Shown here: positions 42,331-51,219 of the stretch, one piece after another
How the letters are laid out: each line of letters begins with the position of its first letter
Numbering within the stretch: position 1 is the first letter of the stretch
Assembly (NCBI GenBank): GCA_964351395.1
Contig: CAYGOF010000009.1
Span: 1 to 64,000, forward strand
DNA length: 64,000 nt
Direction of reading: 5' to 3'
Origin: Imperialibacter sp964351395
GTDB taxonomy: Bacteria; Bacteroidota; Bacteroidia; Cytophagales; Cyclobacteriaceae
The notes under the pieces: generated by a model
What the model was told of the DNA's origin: nothing
Database searches by the model: none
Seen by the model: only the letters and a program-made list of their open reading frames with translations
Translations under genes and position numbers: made by a program

Positions 42331-43353
42331 TTATAAGCCTTTCAGGATATTTTTAACGATGGCTGGGCCTTGATAGATGAAGCCACTATATACCTGCACC
42401 AAAGAAGCACCTGCTTCCAGTTTTTCTCTGGCATCGAATGCCGTTGAGATACCGCCAACACCGACGATGGGAACGGCCCCTTTCGTTTTATCATGTAGGT
42501 AGCGGATGACTTCGGTAGAACGGGTCCGAAGTATTTTGCCACTAAGTCCGCCGGCTCCAATTTCCTTCACTTGACTTTCTGGGGTCTCAAGGCCTTCCCG
42601 GCTGATGGTGGTGTTGGTAGCAATAATGCCTGCTATTCCAGTCTCTGTGACAATTTCTACCACATCATCGAGCTGGCTGTTAGTAAGATCAGGGGCAATT
42701 TTAAGCAAAATCGGTTTTGGAGAGCGCTTCGCCATGTTCACTTTTTGGAGAGTAGAAAGTAGTTGTTTAAGGGGCTCTTTCTCTTGCAGGTCTCTAAGGT
42801 TGGGTGTGTTGGGGGAACTCACATTGACAACAAAGTAATCGACCACATCAAACAGCTGCTCGAAGCTGATGAGGTAATCATCTGTTGCTTGTTCATTAGG
42901 TGTTACTTTGTTTTTGCCAATATTTCCTCCAATGATCACTTTAGTTTTACGCTTTCTAAGCCTGGCAACAGCAGCGCCCACTCCCTGATTGTTGAACCCC
43001 ATTCGGTTAATCAGTGCCTCGTCTTTCGGAAGTCTGAATAGCCGGGGCATTGGATTGCCATCCTGGGCTTTTGGCGTCAGGGTACCAATTTCGATGAACC
43101 CAAAGCCTAGCGCATCAAGGCTGTCGACCCAGCGGGCATCCTTATCGAACCCAGCCGCCAGCCCCACCGGATTGGGGAACTTGATTCCAAATACTTCTTT
43201 TTCCAGGCCCGGTGTCTGATAGCCGAATAGAAGGGATACAATTTTTTTTCCTCCGGGAATTTGGCAGGTAAAAGAAAGTAGCCCCATGGCAAAGTAGTGC
43301 GCTTTTTCGGGCGCCATAAGAAAGAAAAGGGGCTTCAGAAGAGTCTTGTACAT
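42331..43353 (-). CDS. pyrD: Dihydroorotate dehydrogenase (quinone)
   Basis: A 340-residue class 2 enzyme. An N-terminal amphipathic region, then NPVGLAAGFDKDARWVD (about 61-77), GFGFIEIGTLTPKAQDGNPMPRLFRLP (about 82-108), and the catalytic Ser region NVSSPNTPNLRDLQ (about 176-189). KIAPDLTNSQLDDVVEI (about 219-235) and GAGGLSGKILRTRSTEVIRYL (about 267-287) follow. It makes orotate in pyrimidine synthesis and feeds electrons to menaquinone at the inner membrane. It lies 50 nt after the xerD gene, same strand. Confidence 0.95.
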   Translation of the reverse strand: MYKTLLKPLFFLMAPEKAHYFAMGLLSFTCQIPGGKKIVSLLFGYQTPGLEKEVFGIKFPNPVGLAAGFDKDARWVDSLDALGFGFIEIGTLTPKAQDGNPMPRLFRLPKDEALINRMGFNNQGVGAAVARLRKRKTKVIIGGNIGKNKVTPNEQATDDYLISFEQLFDVVDYFVVNVSSPNTPNLRDLQEKEPLKQLLSTLQKVNMAKRSPKPILLKIAPDLTNSQLDDVVEIVTETGIAGIIATNTTISREGLETPESQVKEIGAGGLSGKILRTRSTEVIRYLHDKTKGAVPIVGVGGISTAFDAREKLEAGASLVQVYSGFIYQGPAIVKNILKGL

Positions 43354-43403
43354 GTAGCGTGATTTTGTCGCAAATAAAGTAACAAAGGACCAGTGAACAA
43401 ATT

Positions 43404-44303
43404 TTAACTCCTCGGATGATATTGCGTGATCACCTGTCTTAGATAGTCCCTGTCGAGGTGGGTGTAAATCTCCGTCGTCGTAATAGATTCGTGTCCCAGC
43501 ATTTCCTGCACTGCCCTCAAGTCGGCTCCGCCTTCGATAAGGTGTGTAGCAAAGGAATGACGAAAGGTGTGTGGGCTGATCTGCTTCTTAAGTCCGATTT
43601 TGACTGCCAGGTCTTTGATGAACATAAACACCATGACTCTGCTCAATTTTGTACCGCGTCGGTTCAGGAATACAAAAGACTCATTTCCGGGTTTGATAGG
43701 AATATGCACCCGCACCTCATTCATGTACATTGTCAGGTATTTTTTCGCATCCGAGCCAAGCGGCACAAGTCGTTCTTTGCTTCCCTTGCCCAGCACCCTG
43801 AGAAAGTCTACGTCAAGAAAAACATTCTCTCTTTTGAGCCCAACTAATTCTGATACCCTCAACCCGGACCCATACAGTGTTTCCAGGATGGTCCTGTTCC
43901 GCATGCCTTCTGGTGTAGAGAGGTCAATGGCTGATAGAAGTAGTTCTATTTCGTTGTAATCAAGTGTGTCTGGAAGTTTCCGGCCCAGTTTTGGTGATTC
44001 TATCAAAACCATTGGATCCTTGTCAATATCACCCTCATTCAGTAGAAATTTGAAAAACGATTTTAGTCCGGAAATGATACGGGCCTGAGAATGTGCTGCA
44101 AGTCCCAATTCATTCACATATTCCAAAAAATCGTGGATGTGTATTGCCTTAGTAGTTTCCGGACTCAGGGAAAGTTCTTTGATCTCCGTAAATTGAGCAA
44201 ATAGTCGAACGTCGTGCAAGTACGCATCAATAGAGTTTTGTGCCAGCGATCGCTCAAGTTTCAGGTAATTCTTAAATTGCTTGATGTGAAGTTCCCATGC
44301 CAT
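43404..44303 (-). CDS. xerD: Site-specific tyrosine recombinase XerD
   Basis: Start set at 44303 (MAWELHIKQF); a longer open frame adds 11 residues. The 299-residue protein has an N-terminal SAM-like core-binding domain (about 1-90) and a catalytic domain with all residues: Arg149 in GSGLRVSELVGL, Lys173 in LGKGSKER, His245 and Arg248 in HTFRHSFATHL, His271 in LGHESITTTEIY, and nucleophile Tyr280. It resolves chromosome dimers at dif with a partner recombinase and FtsK. It is not flanked by any mobile element, so a housekeeping XerD is the best reading. Confidence 0.9.
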   Translation of the reverse strand: MAWELHIKQFKNYLKLERSLAQNSIDAYLHDVRLFAQFTEIKELSLSPETTKAIHIHDFLEYVNELGLAAHSQARIISGLKSFFKFLLNEGDIDKDPMVLIESPKLGRKLPDTLDYNEIELLLSAIDLSTPEGMRNRTILETLYGSGLRVSELVGLKRENVFLDVDFLRVLGKGSKERLVPLGSDAKKYLTMYMNEVRVHIPIKPGNESFVFLNRRGTKLSRVMVFMFIKDLAVKIGLKKQISPHTFRHSFATHLIEGGADLRAVQEMLGHESITTTEIYTHLDRDYLRQVITQYHPRS

Positions 44304-44389
44304 TAGCTGTAAATTTAGAAGAATTGTACTTGCCAATAGTAAAGGAACATTTACTTTAGGAAATAATTAGATAACAAAGGGAATAAGGT

Positions 44390-44812
44390 ATGCAAATCAG
44401 CGTAGTTAACGGCCCCAATCTCAATTTGCTAGGGGTGAGGGAAAAGAGTATTTACGGATCGCAGTCTTTTGAAATCTATTTTGAGGAGCTTAAGAAGGCC
44501 TTTCCTGCCGTTGACTTGCACTACTTTCAGTCAAATCACGAAGGCGAACTCATCGACTACTTGCATAAGGTAGGCTTTTCTCACAAGGGAATAGCGTTAA
44601 ATGCAGGTGCCTATACCCATACATCTGTCGCTTTGGCGGACGCCATCGCAGCAATAGAGTCCCCTGTCGTAGAAATTCATATTTCCAACATCTATGCCCG
44701 GGAAGCCTTCCGCCATCATAGTTACCTAACAAGCAATTGTGCTGGTATTATTAGTGGTTTAGGCCTTACAGGATATCAACTGGGCATTCAATATCTGCTT
44801 GAGAGAAAATGA
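44390..44812 (+). CDS. aroQ: Type II 3-dehydroquinate dehydratase
   Basis: A 140-residue enzyme, normal length for the type II family. VNGPNLNLLGVREKSIYG (6-23) gives Asn10 and Arg17 with catalytic Tyr22; SNHEGELIDYLH, LNAGAYTHTSVALADA and VEIHISNIYAREAFRHHSYL (about 93-112, catalytic His) follow in order. It performs step three of the shikimate pathway. Its end overlaps the next gene by 4 nt (ATGA), so it is the first gene of a likely four-gene operon ending in rnhA. Confidence 0.95.
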   Translation: MQISVVNGPNLNLLGVREKSIYGSQSFEIYFEELKKAFPAVDLHYFQSNHEGELIDYLHKVGFSHKGIALNAGAYTHTSVALADAIAAIESPVVEIHISNIYAREAFRHHSYLTSNCAGIISGLGLTGYQLGIQYLLERK

Positions 44813-45876
44813 GTCGTATTTCATTTTACCCGGGCCCGTCGAGGGTCAATGCGAAGGTGCCAGAATATTTTTACGATGCCTATATGGAGGGCATTCTCTC
44901 CGAAAATCATCGGAGCGAGGCTTTTATGAAGCTGTTCAAAAAGACCAAAAAAGCACTTAAGGCGAACCTTAACATCCCTTCGGATTACGAAATTGTTTTT
45001 ACCTCTTCGGCTACCGAATGCTGGGAAATAGTAGCGCAAAGCCTTACGAAACATGCCAGTCTTCATGTCTTCAATGGCGCTTTCGGGAAAAAGTGGTGCG
45101 AATATGCGGGAAAACTAGGCATTGAGACGCACGCACTGTCGTTCGATGCTGAAGACACGCTGCCTGTCAAGCTACTCTCACCGCCCGAACTTACTGACAC
45201 TATTTGCGTCACCCAAAATGAAACCTCGAATGGTACCCAGGTGAGCGATGTAGAGCTGACAATATTACGGAGGCAATTCCCCAATCATCTGATTGCAGTT
45301 GACGCTACCTCAAGCATGGCAGCGATGGATTTGCCTTTTCAAATGGCTGATGTTTGGTTCGCATCTGTCCAGAAGGGCTTTGGTTTACCTTCGGGTATGG
45401 GTATCATGGTATTGTCGCCTGCCGCTGTCGAAAAAGCCAGTGCAATTGGAGAGAATGCACATTACAATAGTCTGCATTTTACTGTTTCAAATAGCCAGAA
45501 AAATCAAACGCCCTATACGCCCAATATTCTCTCGATTTATCTGCTTTGGAGGTTAATGGAAGACCGTAAACCAATTGTTGAGGTAGGCAAGAAGGTTAAA
45601 AACCGATTTCTTGATTGGATGGATTTTTTGCCGAAGTTTAAATCATGGACGCCTTTGGTTGAAAATGAAACTGTGAGATCAATCACGGTATTAACCATGC
45701 AGGCTCAGCCGGAGATTGTGGCTGAGGTGCTTGAAAAGGCCTATGAGGCTGGGTTTACTATTGGGAGCGGGTATGGGGCTTTAAAGGAAACAACCTTCAG
45801 GATTGCTAACTTTCCATCGATCAAGAAAAAAGAAATTCAATCGCTCCGTTCTTTCCTTAAGAAAAACTTTGATTAG
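44809..45876 (+). CDS. Class V aminotransferase, SerC-like
   Basis: A 355-residue PLP enzyme. Start RISFYPGPSRVNAKVPEYFYDAY resembles phosphoserine aminotransferase; EIVFTSSATECWEIVAQSL (about 62-80) and the PLP lysine in VWFASVQKGFGLPSGMG (about 182-198) follow. It ends GYGALKETTFRIANFPSIK. The fold is that of SerC/alanine-glyoxylate aminotransferases. It overlaps aroQ by 4 nt. Serine or glycine synthesis is likely but the substrate is not certain from sequence. Confidence 0.8.
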   Translation: MSRISFYPGPSRVNAKVPEYFYDAYMEGILSENHRSEAFMKLFKKTKKALKANLNIPSDYEIVFTSSATECWEIVAQSLTKHASLHVFNGAFGKKWCEYAGKLGIETHALSFDAEDTLPVKLLSPPELTDTICVTQNETSNGTQVSDVELTILRRQFPNHLIAVDATSSMAAMDLPFQMADVWFASVQKGFGLPSGMGIMVLSPAAVEKASAIGENAHYNSLHFTVSNSQKNQTPYTPNILSIYLLWRLMEDRKPIVEVGKKVKNRFLDWMDFLPKFKSWTPLVENETVRSITVLTMQAQPEIVAEVLEKAYEAGFTIGSGYGALKETTFRIANFPSIKKKEIQSLRSFLKKNFD

Positions 45877-45918
45877 CTGATTCAGCGTGCAAAATTCGCA
45901 CTTTCAAATTTTTCAGCA

Positions 45919-46500
45919 TTGAACATGTTCAGCTTCAAGGAAATACTGTCCGTTACCCTTATTCTTTTTTCCGTTATTGATATTCTAGGTAGTATTCCTA
46001 TCATTATTTCACTGAGGCAGAAAGTTGGTCATATTCAGTCAGAGAAAGCTACTTTGGCTTCCGCTGTACTTATGATCAGTTTCCTTTTTTTGGGTGAGTC
46101 TATCTTAGGACTTTTTGGCGTAGACATCAGCTCTTTTGCTATCGCCGGAGCACTGGTGATGTTTATTATAGGTCTCGAAATGATCCTTGGAGTCGAATTT
46201 TTCAAACATGAGCAAATTGAAGGAGGTGCCACTTCGAGTTCGATTGTTCCGATTGCATTTCCTCTGATTGCCGGAGCTGGTACGATGACGACACTGCTTT
46301 CATTGCGGGCTGAGTACCTTTTGTCAAACATCCTTGTTGGGGTGGTTGTCAACTTATTATTTGTATATCTGGTGCTTAAAACTACGAACTGGCTAGAGCG
46401 TAAATTGGGAAAAGCGGGTCTCAATATCCTACGAAAGGTGTTCGGGATTATTTTGCTTTCGATCGCTATCAAACTATTTAAAACCAATCTGTTGGCATGA
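45919..46500 (+). CDS. MarC family inner-membrane protein
   Basis: A 193-residue protein with six hydrophobic helices. Motifs are FSVIDILGSIPIIISL (about 17-32), FAIAGALVMFIIGLEMILG (about 74-92) and IVPIAFPLIAGAGTMTTLLS (about 110-129), all typical of the MarC/UPF0056 family. Its transport or signalling role is unknown; despite the name, the E. coli family member was shown not to affect multiple-antibiotic resistance. It is 42 nt after the aminotransferase and overlaps rnhA by 4 nt. Confidence 0.85.
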   Translation: MNMFSFKEILSVTLILFSVIDILGSIPIIISLRQKVGHIQSEKATLASAVLMISFLFLGESILGLFGVDISSFAIAGALVMFIIGLEMILGVEFFKHEQIEGGATSSSIVPIAFPLIAGAGTMTTLLSLRAEYLLSNILVGVVVNLLFVYLVLKTTNWLERKLGKAGLNILRKVFGIILLSIAIKLFKTNLLA

Positions 46501-46955
46501 AAGTGATCATGTACACAGATGGTGCTGCAAAAGGCAACCCTGGGCGAGGAGGCTACGGCACAGTGCTTTTGTACAAGGACCTAAGAAAGGAACTAAGCGA
46601 AGGGTTTCGAATGACGACCAACAACCGGATGGAGCTTTTAGCAGTGATCCGCGGCTTGCAAGCTTTGAAAAGGCCTGGCCTGGAGGTAAATATTTATTCA
46701 GATTCTCAATATGTGGTCAATGCTGTTGAGAAGGGATGGTTAGATGGCTGGGTCAAGAAGGGCTTTAAAGGGAAGAAGAATCAAGACTTATGGGAGGAAT
46801 ACCTTAAGGCGGCTTCACCTTTTAAAGTGAAGTTTCACTGGGTAAAGGGGCACGCTGGGAATATTGAGAACGAACGCTGCGATGAGCTGGCAGTGCAGAG
46901 TGCTGAAGCTCCGCAACTGCAAGTCGATCAAGGGTTCGAAGACAAGATTACCTAG
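46497..46955 (+). CDS. rnhA: Ribonuclease HI
   Basis: A 152-residue enzyme with the four catalytic carboxylates: MYTDGAAKGNPGRGGYG (first Asp), NNRMELLAVIRGL (Glu), IYSDSQYVVNAV (Asp) and GHAGNIENERCDELA (final Asp). It removes RNA from RNA-DNA hybrids. It is of normal length and has no extra hybrid-binding domain. The start overlaps the marC stop by 4 nt; it closes the aroQ-led operon and is convergent with the small unknown gene, 9 nt away. Confidence 0.95.
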   Translation: MKVIMYTDGAAKGNPGRGGYGTVLLYKDLRKELSEGFRMTTNNRMELLAVIRGLQALKRPGLEVNIYSDSQYVVNAVEKGWLDGWVKKGFKGKKNQDLWEEYLKAASPFKVKFHWVKGHAGNIENERCDELAVQSAEAPQLQVDQGFEDKIT

Positions 46956-46964
46956 ACTGGTAAA

Positions 46965-47465
46965 TCAAAGGGCTGTAACCCTCAAGTGGTCAAGTACTTC
47001 GTCGAAGCTTGCTTTATTTAACCTACTAGATATGTTCTGTTTGTGTATCGCAATGGCTGACAACGATAGATCCATTTTACTCGACAGCTTTTTGTCATCA
47101 TGCCCAACTGCTTTAAGTTTTAAAATGGCAGATTCTACTTCATTTAGGTGCATGCAGGCTATTCTTAAATTAGTTTCTAACTTAAGATGATCGACAATTA
47201 ATTCCTTTATCATCGCAGCCATCTCTTTCTGTGAGAATAGGTCAGCAAGAATGTTATTTTTTTCCAGGTCGATAATGAATTCTTCGTCGGTGATTCTCAT
47301 ATAAATTTGTTTTTGCACTTCAGCTTCTGCGTTTGTCAAATCACCACTGAAATAGGTTTTTCTTTTGAAGTTGGTGATAAGGCCAACTAACGATGAAGGT
47401 TTGATTTCAGGAAGGGATTTTTGCTTTGATAGAGCCTTTTTGGTTTTTCTTTGCGGCACAATCAT
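46965..47465 (-). CDS. Uncharacterised 166-residue protein
   Basis: I recognise no family. The protein has a basic N-terminus (QRKTKKALSKQK), then a mostly helical remainder with charged heptad-like stretches (about 50-125), including KEMAAMIKELIVDHLKLETNLRIACMHLNEVESAILKLK. It has no signal peptide or membrane helix. Its translation is even and its codon use is like its neighbours, so it is likely real. It stands alone between rnhA (convergent) and an unusually AT-rich, repeat-bearing gap upstream (47466-47697). Confidence 0.6.
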   Translation of the reverse strand: MIVPQRKTKKALSKQKSLPEIKPSSLVGLITNFKRKTYFSGDLTNAEAEVQKQIYMRITDEEFIIDLEKNNILADLFSQKEMAAMIKELIVDHLKLETNLRIACMHLNEVESAILKLKAVGHDDKKLSSKMDLSLSAIAIHKQNISSRLNKASFDEVLDHLRVTAL

Positions 47466-47605
47466 TGTATACAGGTTAGCGGTTGAAAAGTATTATGTAG
47501 ACCAGCCGTTTTGGAGCTCAATAACCCAGGGCTTTTTTTGTCTAAATGTTGAGCGTAATTACCTTATATTTGGTGAAAAAAATATACCTATTTATTGGTA
47601 TTTTT

Positions 47606-47648
47606 TGCATTCGTATTGCTTAAAGAAGCATATATATGCATTCATATT
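47606..47648. repeat. AT-rich regulatory-looking repeat cluster
   Basis: TGCATTCGTATT (47606-47617) and TGCATTCATATT (47637-47648) form a direct repeat with a 31-nt period. Between them lie a small hairpin TGCTT-AAAG-AAGCA (47617-47630) and the palindrome GCATATATATGC (47628-47639). The cluster lies between divergent genes, about 50 nt before trmN6, in markedly AT-rich sequence. It may be a binding site for a regulator or a bent promoter region. Confidence 0.4.
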
Positions 47649-47683
47649 TTTTTAATTATATTAAATATCAATATAGTTCTAAT

Positions 47684-47691
47684 TATTTTTG
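47684..47691 (+). promoter_or_regulatory. Possible -7 box very close to the trmN6 start
   Basis: TATTTTTG matches TAnnTTTG and ends 6 nt before the ATG at 47698. If used, transcription would begin at or near the start codon (a leaderless message). Another candidate, TATATTTG, lies further upstream near 47567. The sequence is so AT-rich that a chance match is quite possible. Confidence 0.25.
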
Positions 47692-47697
47692 CGACTC

Positions 47698-48408
47698 ATG
47701 AGAAATAACTATTTTCAGTTTAAGCAATTCAGGATAGAACAAGACGGGGCAGCTATGAAGGTAAGCACCGAGGGTTGCCTTTTGGGTGCTATTGCAGTGG
47801 GAGAACAAGGAGTATCAATTTTGGATATAGGGACAGGCACCGGCTTACTTGCCTTGATGCTCGCACAAAAACTAACTGGTAAAGTCACTTCCATTGAAGC
47901 GGATCAGGAAGCTGCGGAACAGGCAAAGGTGAATGTTGCGGCTAGTCCGTGGAGTGGCAGGGTAGAGGTAGTGCACAACACCATTCAATCATATGCTGCC
48001 AATGCGGATGTTTTATATGGATTGATTGTGTCTAACCCTCCTTTTTACACCAATTACCTACCATCGGATGATGTTCGCAGGAGACTTGCTATGCATACTT
48101 ATACTATGTCGATGGGGGACCTCTTGATGGCTGTGATTAGCCTGCTGGATACAAACGGGAAGTTTTATGTTTTGTACCCAGCCTACGAAGCCGGTGTTTT
48201 CGCTCAGTTAGCCAGGCAAAAGGGGTTGTATCCAGATGAAAATCACATTATCCGAAACAAGCCGGGCAGCTCTATATTTAGAATGATTACCTGCTACACC
48301 AAACAGGAAACCCAGACCATCCAAAGAGAACTAGTTATTCGCGATCATCAAGGTAATTACTCTGAAGACTTTGAACGTTTACTCAGACCCTACTATCTTC
48401 ATCTGTGA
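47698..48408 (+). CDS. trmN6: tRNA1(Val) (adenine(37)-N6)-methyltransferase
   Basis: A 236-residue SAM enzyme. The start is set at ATG 47698, giving MRNNYFQFKQFRIEQDGAAMKVSTEGCLLGAI, the usual YfiC/TrmN6 opening. The SAM-binding segment ILDIGTGTGLLALMLAQKL is at about 42-60 and the catalytic VSNPPFYTNYL at about 107-117. It methylates A37 of tRNA(Val). A TTG nine bases upstream is less likely. It is convergent with the saccharopine-dehydrogenase-like gene. Confidence 0.85.
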   Translation: MRNNYFQFKQFRIEQDGAAMKVSTEGCLLGAIAVGEQGVSILDIGTGTGLLALMLAQKLTGKVTSIEADQEAAEQAKVNVAASPWSGRVEVVHNTIQSYAANADVLYGLIVSNPPFYTNYLPSDDVRRRLAMHTYTMSMGDLLMAVISLLDTNGKFYVLYPAYEAGVFAQLARQKGLYPDENHIIRNKPGSSIFRMITCYTKQETQTIQRELVIRDHQGNYSEDFERLLRPYYLHL

Positions 48409-48411
48409 GAG

Positions 48412-49767
48412 TTAGTTTTTTTCCAGCTCCATCAGGTCGATTTCTCTCTCACTGAATTCAAAACCCATTGTTTCCAACTCTTTTAAAACCGGCCTGTAAA
48501 TCTCTCGTCTGGTAGGAATTTGAACGCCAGTCAGTTTGAATTCACCATTTAGAATCAATTTGGCTGCAACTCCCAGGGGCAAGCCGACGGTTTTGGCCAT
48601 GGCAGTATTATTGGAATCGTCACCAGCCACCACCATGAATGCCTGGATTTCTCTGGCGTTGTCCCCTTCTTTAAAGTTAAACTTGTGCCACATCACAATC
48701 ATGTCTTTTTCATCCTTGCGAGGTGTCCACTTTTTCTTCAGTATATGTTCCAGAATCTGGGCTGGTGTACCTTCCTTTAATCCTACGAGTTCATTTTCGA
48801 AAAGGCCCAGCCATTTCAGTTTGTACATTTCTTCCGACTCCATATCGATAGATAGATAGTGCGCAAGCTTTAGCTCTACGGAGTCGTGTGGATTGAAATA
48901 AAGAAACGAGTTAATGAACTGCCGGTGAGTCATTTCCTCCACTTTTTCCATTTTGAAGGTATCGTCGGTGGCACCGAGTTGGATAAACACATCCCAGCCT
49001 TTGCAAAAACCTGGTCTTCTCAGCGTGCCACGGTACAAAGTTTGGATATTCTGTAGCTCGTAGGAATCTATGTATTTAAGAGAGTCTCTGTTGGCATAGC
49101 CTTCGAAGTAACCGTGGCCTGGGATGTGGATGATTTCCGTTCGGCGAAATACTTTGTGATAGGGGATGTATTTTAGTCTTCCTTCCTGAACAAATTTCAC
49201 AATACCCTGACCTGCCAATACAACATTTCTTGGATTCCAGGTAAATTTATACTGCCAGGGGTTATCTTCATTAGACGGCGCTAAAAGCCCTCCGGTAAAG
49301 GTTTCGAACGCATGTAGGTCATAGCCCTTGTCTTTGATCCGGTCCAGTACTTTCATGGCCGACATGTGATCAAGGCCCGGGTCGAGGCCTGTCTCCATTA
49401 AGCAAATGGCTCCCTTTGCTTGGAATGTTTTATCCAGCTTTTTGATTTCATCGGTCACATAGGAAGCAGTGAGCATGTTAATACCATGCTCGGCACAAAC
49501 TTCCGCCACATGCACGTGAAATTTGGCAGGCAACATAGAAATAACCAGGTCAGCATGTGTGATTTCAGCTACTTTTTGCTCCTGGTTGAACACATCAAAA
49601 GATATGATTTGCACGTCTGTCATTGACCCAAACTTTTCTGTCAAAAAGGTCACGTCGATATCGCCAATGTATATCTCCCAATTATTACCGGTTCTGTGTT
49701 CAATAAGGTAGTTGATTAGAGAAAGGGACGACCTTCCAGCTCCAAGCAATAGTATACGCTTCTTCAT
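48412..49767 (-). CDS. Saccharopine dehydrogenase family protein
   Basis: A 451-residue NAD(P)-binding enzyme. ILLLGAGRSSLSLINYL (5-21) is the Rossmann glycine motif, ADLVISMLPAKFHVHVAEVCAEHG (about 73-96) and CLMETGLDPGLDHMSAMKVLDRI (about 122-144) are the hallmark segments, and the C-terminal domain includes FAIN-like TFTGGLLAPSNEDNPWQYKFTWNPRN (about 157-182). It matches the saccharopine reductase (Lys9-like) and lysine-metabolism enzymes. Whether it makes or breaks saccharopine here is not known. It is back-to-back with the cytidine deaminase gene. Confidence 0.9.
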   Translation of the reverse strand: MKKRILLLGAGRSSLSLINYLIEHRTGNNWEIYIGDIDVTFLTEKFGSMTDVQIISFDVFNQEQKVAEITHADLVISMLPAKFHVHVAEVCAEHGINMLTASYVTDEIKKLDKTFQAKGAICLMETGLDPGLDHMSAMKVLDRIKDKGYDLHAFETFTGGLLAPSNEDNPWQYKFTWNPRNVVLAGQGIVKFVQEGRLKYIPYHKVFRRTEIIHIPGHGYFEGYANRDSLKYIDSYELQNIQTLYRGTLRRPGFCKGWDVFIQLGATDDTFKMEKVEEMTHRQFINSFLYFNPHDSVELKLAHYLSIDMESEEMYKLKWLGLFENELVGLKEGTPAQILEHILKKKWTPRKDEKDMIVMWHKFNFKEGDNAREIQAFMVVAGDDSNNTAMAKTVGLPLGVAAKLILNGEFKLTGVQIPTRREIYRPVLKELETMGFEFSEREIDLMELEKN

Positions 49768-49870
49768 TGGTCATTTGGGTTAAATCGGGCGAAAATTAGC
49801 CGATTTGCAGGAGGCTTTAAAACTTTTTCACTAATAAATCAGTATAATGCTACCCACTGAACACCGCTAC

Positions 49871-50350
49871 ATGAAAAGGAAAAGAAAAGTAGAAATTGAA
49901 TATACCATAGTGCCCTTGTCGGAGCTTTCGTCTGAAGATCGAGCGCTTGTGGAACAAGCGAAGGAAGCGAGGTTCACAGCCCACGCACCTTACTCAAAAT
50001 TTCAAGTGGGAGCTGCAGCATTACTAGCCAACGGACTTACTGTGATGGGATCAAACCAGGAGAATCGTGCTTTTCCTTCAGGGCTTTGCGCAGAAAGGGT
50101 ATGCCTCTTTTATGCCTCCTCACAATATCCTCAAGTGGCGGTTCAGAAACTTGCTGTGGTTGCTTTCCCAGGCAATTCCGAAAGTGCTGAGCCTGCACAT
50201 CCATGTGGCAGTTGCAGGCAGGTAATGCTGGAGGTTGAGCACAAGCATGCACAGTCATTTCAATTGTTATTGCTGTACCCAAAAGACGAGGTGCTGATGC
50301 TGGAAAAGGCAAATTTCCTCATGCCTTTTCCATTTGAGTCTGACATTTAG
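49871..50350 (+). CDS. cdd: Cytidine deaminase
   Basis: A 159-residue homotetrameric-type enzyme (start 49871, MKRKRKVEIEYTI; an earlier ATG at 49847 is possible). HAPYSKFQVGAAALL (38-52) is followed by the zinc site: Cys73 and Glu75 in GLCAERVCLF, and Cys112 and Cys115 in HPCGSCRQVML. It deaminates cytidine and deoxycytidine for pyrimidine salvage. It overlaps the convergent SDR gene by 4 nt at its end. Confidence 0.9.
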   Translation: MKRKRKVEIEYTIVPLSELSSEDRALVEQAKEARFTAHAPYSKFQVGAAALLANGLTVMGSNQENRAFPSGLCAERVCLFYASSQYPQVAVQKLAVVAFPGNSESAEPAHPCGSCRQVMLEVEHKHAQSFQLLLLYPKDEVLMLEKANFLMPFPFESDI

Positions 50351-51099
50351 CTGGTTCGCTGCACCATTGTGGCGCTAGCCTGTGCAGTAGGAAGTAGTAC
50401 GATATCGCTAAGTACGACATGAGCCGGACGGGTGACCACATATTTAATGACATCTGCCACGTCGTCTCCTGTGAGTGGCTTCATTCCTTTGTAGACCTGC
50501 TTGGCCTTTTCTTCATCTCCTTTGAAACGAACCATTGAAAATTCTGTTTCCACCAGTCCAGGGTGTATACCTGTTACACGAATACCAAATGGATTAAGAT
50601 CGAGCCTCATGCCACCAGTGATCGCGTCAACTGCCGATTTGCTGGCGCAATAAACACTACCTTTTGGGTAAACTTCTTTGCCTGCAATGGAACCAATATT
50701 CACAATAAAGCCCGATTTTCGCTCTACCATACCGGGAATAATTGCCTTGCTCACATAAAGCAAGCCTTTCACGTTGATGTCAATCATATCATCCCAGTCT
50801 TTTGTGCTACCTTCCTGAATGAAATCCATGCCGTGAGCGTTCCCTGCATTATTGATCAATACGTCAATGTCCTTCCAGTTTTTTGGGAGTGATTCAATGG
50901 CTTTGTTGACGTCAGCTTCGTTCCTGACATCAAAATTTAGGGTATGTACGTCGGTCTGGCTGCGGAGATCTTGAGCAAGCTCCTTCAGCTTGTCGAGTCG
51001 CCGACCACAAATGATCAGATAAAATTCGTCGGCAAGGTAGTGAGCTGTTGATTTGCCAATGCCGGACGTGGCACCTGTGATAAGGGCTATCTTTTTCAT
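50347..51099 (-). CDS. Short-chain dehydrogenase/reductase
   Basis: The start is set at 51099 (MKKIALITGATSGIGKS); the longer frame adds 31 residues without a match. The 250-residue protein has TGATSGIGKS (8-17), NNAGNAHG (83-90), and the catalytic Ser137, Tyr150 and Lys154 in the pattern SIAGKEVYPKGSVYCASKSA. It is a classical NAD(P)-dependent SDR, closest to the YdfG group (serine/3-hydroxy acid dehydrogenases) by overall look. The substrate is not certain. It follows porT on the same strand, with 120 nt between. Confidence 0.9.
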   Translation of the reverse strand: MKKIALITGATSGIGKSTAHYLADEFYLIICGRRLDKLKELAQDLRSQTDVHTLNFDVRNEADVNKAIESLPKNWKDIDVLINNAGNAHGMDFIQEGSTKDWDDMIDINVKGLLYVSKAIIPGMVERKSGFIVNIGSIAGKEVYPKGSVYCASKSAVDAITGGMRLDLNPFGIRVTGIHPGLVETEFSMVRFKGDEEKAKQVYKGMKPLTGDDVADVIKYVVTRPAHVVLSDIVLLPTAQASATMVQRTS

Positions 51100-51219
51100 G
51101 AGTTTATTTCCTGTTTTAGTTAATTCGGGCAAGTAAAAACAACAACTGGAAAACGCCAAGAAATAAGTGGATACTCGGTAACATACCGACAAGGAAGAAA
51201 TGTCGGGAGGAGGATCAGT

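Noticed and set aside
43404..44303. Tyrosine recombinase as a sign of a mobile element
   Set aside because: It has the housekeeping XerD layout, sits beside pyrD, and no attachment repeats or cargo genes are near.
46035..46487. 150-codon minus-strand frame opposite marC
   Set aside because: The plus-strand MarC protein has the family motifs; the antisense frame is explained by it.
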